Part shown: positions 30,670 to 35,486 of the stretch, piece after piece
Position numbering within the stretch: position 1 is the first letter of the stretch
Layout of the letters: the number at the start of each line of letters is the position of its first letter
Assembly: GCA_008638015.1 (NCBI GenBank)
Contig: VTPD01000010.1
Coordinates: 1 to 35,486, forward strand
DNA from: Pelagibacteraceae bacterium
GTDB taxonomy: Bacteria; Pseudomonadota; Alphaproteobacteria; Pelagibacterales; Pelagibacteraceae
Reading direction: 5' to 3'
DNA length: 35,486 nt
Position numbers and translations under genes: made by a program
The notes under the pieces: model-generated
What the model saw: the letters and a program-made list of their open reading frames with translations, nothing else
Databases searched by the model: none
What the model was told of the DNA's origin: nothing

Positions 30670-32181
30670 ATGTCTAAAAACTTTTATATTACTACTCCAA
30701 TTTATTATCCATCAGCAAAACCACATATGGGTCATGCTTATTCGAGTATTTCTGCTGATGTAATTGCTAGATTCAAAAGATTACAAGATTATAAAGTTTT
30801 CTTTTTAACTGGCACTGATGAACATGGTCAAAAAATTCAAAAAGCTGCAGAAAAAGAAAAAAAAACTCCTTTGGAATTTTGTGATCAAATATCTAAAATT
30901 TTTTTAGATTTATGTTCAATTTTAAATTTAAGTAATACCGATTTTATTAGAACTACCGAGAAAAGGCATTACGATACTGTGCAACACTTATGGAACTTAT
31001 TGCAAAAAAATGATGAAATTTATTTATCAAAATATAGTGGCTGGTATTCTGTTTCTGATGAAGCTTTTTATTCACAAGATGAAATCGAAGAAGTAGATGG
31101 AATAAAACGAAATATTGCTAGCGGCAGTCCAGTTGAATGGGTAGAGGAGGAGTCGTATTTTTTTAGATTATCTAAATGGACTGAACCATTAATAAAATTT
31201 TACAAAGAAAATCCGGATTTTATTCAACCCGAATCTAGAAGAAATGAAGTTGTTAAATTTGTAGAAAGTGGCCTTAAAGATCTATCAATTTCAAGGACTT
31301 CTTTTAATTGGGGTATACCAGTTCCTAATGATGACAAGCATATAATGTATGTATGGATGGACGCTTTAACAAATTATATAAGTGCCACAAATTATTTTTC
31401 CAAAGAAAACAACAATAATTTCTGGCCTGCAGATATCCATATTATAGGTAAAGACATTCTTCGATTTCATGCTGTTTATTGGCCAGCTTTTTTAATGGCT
31501 GCCAAAATTAATTTGCCAAAAAAAGTCTTTGGTCATGGATGGATTCTTTCTGGAGAAGAAAAAATGTCAAAATCAAAAGGTAATATATTAGATCCTATTG
31601 AAATTATTAATGAATTTGGTTTAGATGAATTACGTTACTATCTCATGAAAGAGGTAATATATGGCCAAGATGGTAAAATTAATTTAGAAAATTTAAAAAA
31701 TTGTATCAATAGCGATTTGGCAAACAATATTGGAAACCTAAGTCAAAGAATTATTACAATTCTTTTAAAAAAATTTGATGGAAGATTACCAGCAATAAAA
31801 AATTTAACTCAAATTGATAAGAATATTTTAGAAACAAATGATAGTAAATTTGTTAATGCAATGAATAGTTTAGAATTACACAATTATGTAAGACAAATTG
31901 TTAATTTTGCCTCAGATGTAAATAAATATGTAAATGATGAGGAGCCATGGAATATAAAAAGAAATTCTAATGAACGTATTGCAAATATACTTTATGTTGT
32001 AATTGAGAGTTTAAAAAAAATATTTATTTTATTGCATCCTATCATGCCAGAAAAGTCTGAAAATTTTTTAAAATGTTTATCAATAAAAAAAGAAGATATA
32101 ACATTAGTTAATTTTAATAAGAAATTAGAGATTGGTTTAGAAATTACATCACCAGGAATTTTATTTAAAAAAATATTATAA
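30670..32181 (+). CDS. metG: Methionyl-tRNA synthetase
   Basis: [66 protein letters not shown]. Confidence 0.96.
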   Translation: MSKNFYITTPIYYPSAKPHMGHAYSSISADVIARFKRLQDYKVFFLTGTDEHGQKIQKAAEKEKKTPLEFCDQISKIFLDLCSILNLSNTDFIRTTEKRHYDTVQHLWNLLQKNDEIYLSKYSGWYSVSDEAFYSQDEIEEVDGIKRNIASGSPVEWVEEESYFFRLSKWTEPLIKFYKENPDFIQPESRRNEVVKFVESGLKDLSISRTSFNWGIPVPNDDKHIMYVWMDALTNYISATNYFSKENNNNFWPADIHIIGKDILRFHAVYWPAFLMAAKINLPKKVFGHGWILSGEEKMSKSKGNILDPIEIINEFGLDELRYYLMKEVIYGQDGKINLENLKNCINSDLANNIGNLSQRIITILLKKFDGRLPAIKNLTQIDKNILETNDSKFVNAMNSLELHNYVRQIVNFASDVNKYVNDEEPWNIKRNSNERIANILYVVIESLKKIFILLHPIMPEKSENFLKCLSIKKEDITLVNFNKKLEIGLEITSPGILFKKIL

Positions 32182-32957
32182 TGCTTATAGATTCTCATTG
32201 TCACTTGACATATGAACCAATGGTCAGTGATATTCAAAAAGTTTTGGATTTATGCGAGCAAAATCAAGTATCTAAAATTTTAACTATTGGCACAAATCTT
32301 GAAACATCAAAAAAATCTATTCAAATAGCAGAATCATATAAAAATATATTTTGCACAATCGGGTTGCACCCTAATGAGGCAGAAAGAGATGCAGTCAATT
32401 TTACAGAAATAAAAAATTTAGCAAGAAGTTCAAAGAAAATTATAGGAATAGGAGAAACGGGTCTTGATTTTTATTACAATAAAGAAAAAGAAAAATCTGC
32501 AATTCAAATAGATATGTTTGAAAAACATATAGAACTTGCGCAAGAAACCCGCAAACCTGTAATTGTGCACACCAGATCTGCTGACAAGGAGACTTTAGAA
32601 GTTATTAAAAAAATTAAAAATACTAGAGAAATTGATTTTGTTATTCATTGTTTTACAGGTAATACCAATTTCTGTTATAAACTTTTAGATTTGGGATGTT
32701 ATATATCGTTTAGCGGAATAATTACGTTCAATAAGGTTGAAGAAATATGTAAATCTGTTGAAATTGTACCTTTAGATAAGCTGCTAGTTGAAACAGACTC
32801 ACCGTATCTTTCTCCAGTTCCTTTTAGAGGAAAAAAAAATTTTCCATCAAATGTAAAATTTGTGGCAGAAAAAATTGCACAAATTAAAAAAATATCTTTT
32901 GAAGAAATTGCTTTTTCCACGTCAAAAAACTTTAATAAAATATTTTTAATTAAATGA
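32181..32957 (+). CDS. tatD: TatD family metal-dependent hydrolase
   Basis: LIDSHCHLTYEP, GLHPNEAER, IGIGETGLDFYYN, PVIVHTRSAD, VIHCFTG, LLVETDSPYLSPVPFRGKKNFPSNV. Confidence 0.95.
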   Translation: MLIDSHCHLTYEPMVSDIQKVLDLCEQNQVSKILTIGTNLETSKKSIQIAESYKNIFCTIGLHPNEAERDAVNFTEIKNLARSSKKIIGIGETGLDFYYNKEKEKSAIQIDMFEKHIELAQETRKPVIVHTRSADKETLEVIKKIKNTREIDFVIHCFTGNTNFCYKLLDLGCYISFSGIITFNKVEEICKSVEIVPLDKLLVETDSPYLSPVPFRGKKNFPSNVKFVAEKIAQIKKISFEEIAFSTSKNFNKIFLIK

Positions 32958-33961
32958 ATATTCATATTTTATTGCCACAAAAAGAATTTTTTTTAGACAA
33001 GTCTCCAGGCGCAGTTTCTATAATGGTCAGTGATCAATTGAAGTTTTCAAAATTTAAAAAAAAAATTAACGTCTATGGTTCAATTAATATTAAAAAAAAT
33101 TATAAAAATTTTTTTAAACCAATAAAAAAATCTTTTTTTTTTAAAAATAAAAATTATCTTAAGGATTTTTCAAAGTATAGTATTAAGAAAAATTCTATTA
33201 TTGAAATACATAATAGACCTTTTTATTTTAAATATTTAAAAAAAAAGTATCCAGAAAGTAAATTTATACTTTATTTTCATAACAACCCTTTAGATCTAAA
33301 AGGATCCCAAACATCTAGCGAAAGACAATATCTTTTAAATAATTGTGATCATATTATTTTCTTAAGCAATTGGATAAAGAGAAAATTTTTTAAAAATTTA
33401 AAAAAAAATAAAAAAAATCATACTGTAGTATATCCTGGTTGTGTTAAATTAAAAAAAATTACAAAAAAAAAAAATTTTATAGTTTTTGTCGGTAAGCTTA
33501 ATCATGCAAAAGGCTATGATGTTTTTTCTAAGTTTGCTTCGCTTTTTACTAAAGTTTACAAAAATTGGAATATTTTATCAGTGGGCGATGAGCCTAGAAG
33601 AATGATTCCTCACAATTCTAGTATAAAAGAACTTGGTCCCTTAAATCATTCTAAGGTTTTAAATTTATTAAAAATATCAAAAATTTCTATTGCCAATTCA
33701 AGATGGGAAGAGCCATTGGGAAGATTGCCCATTGAAAGTGCTGCAAATGCATGCGTGCCAATTTCTACAGATAGGGGAGGCCTAATAGAATCAAATACTC
33801 ACGGTATAATTCTAAAAAAAAATAGCCCTAAAGAGTTATATGATGCATGTGTAAAAATTATTGATGATTATAATAAATTTCAAAAAAAAGTTTTTAATCA
33901 TTATAAGTTTGACTCAGTTTTAATGAATCAAAAATTAGATCTTATTAGAGAGAGTATTTAA
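32954..33961 (+). CDS. Glycosyltransferase family 4/GT1-like
   Basis: FIVFVGKLNHAKGYDVFSKFASLF, LGPLNHSKVLNLLKISKISIANSRWEEPLGRLPIESAANACVPISTDRGGLIE (GT-B C-terminal signature). Confidence 0.85.
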   Translation: MNIHILLPQKEFFLDKSPGAVSIMVSDQLKFSKFKKKINVYGSINIKKNYKNFFKPIKKSFFFKNKNYLKDFSKYSIKKNSIIEIHNRPFYFKYLKKKYPESKFILYFHNNPLDLKGSQTSSERQYLLNNCDHIIFLSNWIKRKFFKNLKKNKKNHTVVYPGCVKLKKITKKKNFIVFVGKLNHAKGYDVFSKFASLFTKVYKNWNILSVGDEPRRMIPHNSSIKELGPLNHSKVLNLLKISKISIANSRWEEPLGRLPIESAANACVPISTDRGGLIESNTHGIILKKNSPKELYDACVKIIDDYNKFQKKVFNHYKFDSVLMNQKLDLIRESI

Positions 33962-33963
33962 CA

Positions 33964-34890
33964 CTAATTTTCAAATTTTATTTTATCTAAAGCGTTATTG
34001 TTAAAGATATTGGCTTCTTTAATATATCTTCTGACCATTTCTGAGGATTTGTGGCCTGTCATTTGCATGATACTTCTCTCATCAGCGCCCATACTAGCCG
34101 TTGAGGTGGCAAATCCCGATCTTAGACTGTGACCCGAGTATAATTTGGGATCTAATCCTATTAAAGAAGTATATTTTTTAACAATTAATGAGATAGTTTT
34201 GTCAGAACAGTAAAATAGGCTGTTTTTGCTTGTATCTCTAACATTTGTCCATTCCTTTAATGTGATTACAGGGCATATTTCTGTTTTTTCGAATGTTGGT
34301 ATTCCTTTTATATATCCTTCCCCAAATTGATCACTTTTTGAAAAATTTAATTTAATTTTTAGACCTTCTTTAACAAATTCCAAATCATCGATTTTTAGAT
34401 TTGCTATTTCTGATCTCCTAAAACCTCCAGCAAATCCTAAAAGCAATATAGCTTTATCTCTAATAATTTGTACATTATTATGTACTAATTTATTATTTAT
34501 TAAATTAATTATATTAATTAAATTACTATATAATAATGGTTTTTTTCCTTTTTGATATGAACCTATTTTTCTTTTTATTCCTATTAAGTTTTCTCTAATC
34601 AGCGGATGCCTACAATCAATATGGTAGCCTTTTATTTTGTGTATTACATTTATACTTGCTAACCTACGTTTTAAAGTGCTGTATTTTTTCTGATTACTTA
34701 AATTAGTTAAGTACAAGCCAATTATTTTAGGATTGCTTGGCAAAGATTGAAAACTATATTTTTTACAAAAATTTTCAAAATCTTCAAAATCTGACCTATA
34801 AGCTTTTAGAGTATTTTTTGATTTAGAATGATTTAAATTATCGCTAATTTGCTTTTCTAAATCACTTATTTGATTTATTATTTCATTCAT
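33964..34890 (-). CDS. Tyrosine recombinase / phage-integrase family protein (solo Xer/Cre-like)
   Basis: N-terminal SAM-like domain (KNTLKAYRSDFEDFENFCKKY); catalytic residues R (GGFRRSEIANL), K (FSKSDQFGEG), HxxR (SGHSLRSGFATSTASMGADERSIMQMTGH), Y (EMVRRYIKEANIF). Confidence 0.93.
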   Translation of the reverse strand: MNEIINQISDLEKQISDNLNHSKSKNTLKAYRSDFEDFENFCKKYSFQSLPSNPKIIGLYLTNLSNQKKYSTLKRRLASINVIHKIKGYHIDCRHPLIRENLIGIKRKIGSYQKGKKPLLYSNLINIINLINNKLVHNNVQIIRDKAILLLGFAGGFRRSEIANLKIDDLEFVKEGLKIKLNFSKSDQFGEGYIKGIPTFEKTEICPVITLKEWTNVRDTSKNSLFYCSDKTISLIVKKYTSLIGLDPKLYSGHSLRSGFATSTASMGADERSIMQMTGHKSSEMVRRYIKEANIFNNNALDKIKFEN

Positions 34891-34917
34891 TTCCGATAAC
34901 CATTAATTATCGGAAAT
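34889..34917. repeat. Perfect 11-bp inverted repeat with 7-bp centre; candidate recombinase core site or operator
   Basis: ATTTCCGATAA (34889-34899) ccattaa (34900-34906) TTATCGGAAAT (34907-34917), exact reverse complements, overlapping the integrase start codon CAT (34888-34890). Confidence 0.75.
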
Positions 34918-34962
34918 AATATAATTGTTTATAAAACTTGTCAATAGCATTATTTAGCTACA

Positions 34963-35343
34963 ATGAATTTTTTTATTAAAACAAAAAATATTAATATTGA
35001 ATGCTTTTCACTAAAGACAGAAACTTCAAATAAAATAATTCAAAATTTACCAATCAAGGCACAAATAAACACCTGGGGAGATGAAATATACTTTGATACA
35101 AAGTTAAGGGGAATTTTGTTAGAAAAAGAAGCAAAAGAGGTATTTAATTTAGGTGAAATTGCTTATTGGACTGAAGGCAGCTCCATAGCCATTGGTTTTG
35201 GACCTACTCCTGCAAGCCTTGGTTCTGAAATTAGATTAGTTACTAAATGCAATTATTGGGCAACAGCTAAGAATCCTCAAGATTTGCTTAATTTAAAAAA
35301 AGTTAACGATGGTGATGAAATTATCATTGATTTAAAGGGTTAA
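34963..35343 (+). CDS. Cyclophilin-like fold protein (TM1367-like, Cyclophil_like family)
   Basis: INTWGDEIYFDTKL..., GEIAYWTEGSSIAIGFGPTPAS..EIRLVTKCNYWATAKNPQDLLNLKKVNDGDEIIID. Confidence 0.75.
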   Translation: MNFFIKTKNINIECFSLKTETSNKIIQNLPIKAQINTWGDEIYFDTKLRGILLEKEAKEVFNLGEIAYWTEGSSIAIGFGPTPASLGSEIRLVTKCNYWATAKNPQDLLNLKKVNDGDEIIIDLKG

Positions 35344-35346
35344 TTT

Positions 35347-35486
35347 ATGCTTAAGGGTAGTAAATTTCAAATTAAAGTCTGGAAAGAAATTAAAAAAATC
35401 CCAAAAGGAAAGGTAACTACCTACAAAAATATAGCAAAAAAAATAGGTTTTCCTAAGGCTTCTAGGGCTGTTGCAAATGCCTGCGG
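35347..35486 (+). CDS. Methylated-DNA-[protein]-cysteine S-methyltransferase / ATL-like DNA-binding domain, truncated by window end
   Basis: Translation MLKGSKFQIKVWKEIKKIPKGKVTTYKNIAKKIGFPKASRAVANACG matches the Ogt/Ada C-terminal helix-turn-helix (F..VW..l..IP.G.v.TY..iA..ig.p.a.RAVa.A.g). Confidence 0.85.
   Translation, partial: MLKGSKFQIKVWKEIKKIPKGKVTTYKNIAKKIGFPKASRAVANAC

Noticed and set aside
33000-33480. Long A-rich runs (poly-A/poly-T tracts) as possible repeats or frameshift sites
   Set aside because: Runs encode Lys/Phe/Asn-rich segments within an intact reading frame and are expected from the strong AT bias; no evidence of a disrupted ORF.
34889-34917. Palindrome interpreted as an intrinsic terminator
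   Set aside because: No T-tract follows in either direction and the dyad sits at a 5' end between divergent genes, so termination is unlikely; kept as recombination site/operator candidate.
1-35486. CRISPR arrays, transposons, toxin-antitoxin or defence islands
   Set aside because: No regularly spaced repeats, transposase motifs or recognisable TA/defence genes were seen; the XRE protein at 10179 lacks an adjacent toxin-like partner.

Overview
This is an AT-rich, gene-dense chromosomal window from what looks like a streamlined alphaproteobacterium. Gene content and order suggest a SAR11/Pelagibacterales-like lineage; this is inferred from recognised proteins and no search was run. Most of it is housekeeping: a four-gene AapJQMP-type amino-acid ABC transporter, cysK, valS-ilvD, a ManC-type sugar-nucleotide enzyme, xthA-erpA, dgt-argS-nagZ-scpAB-tatABC-serS, and mltB-SPOR lipoprotein-dac-tmk-holB-metG-tatD. 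There are four tRNAs: Arg(TCT, partial), Asn(GTT), Cys(GCA) and Ser(TGA). Accessory or notable parts are a tightly coupled photolyase / FAD-oxidoreductase / DUF1365 / cyclopropane-fatty-acid-synthase-like operon on the minus strand, a GIY-YIG nuclease next to tRNA-Arg, and, at the right end, a lone tyrosine recombinase. The strongest unexplained signal is a perfect 11-bp inverted repeat with a 7-bp asymmetric centre (ATTTCCGATAA-ccattaa-TTATCGGAAAT, 34889-34917) touching the recombinase start codon. Its geometry is that of a dif/lox-type core site, suggesting a self-contained single-recombinase/site module. No CRISPR arrays, transposases or rRNA genes were seen.
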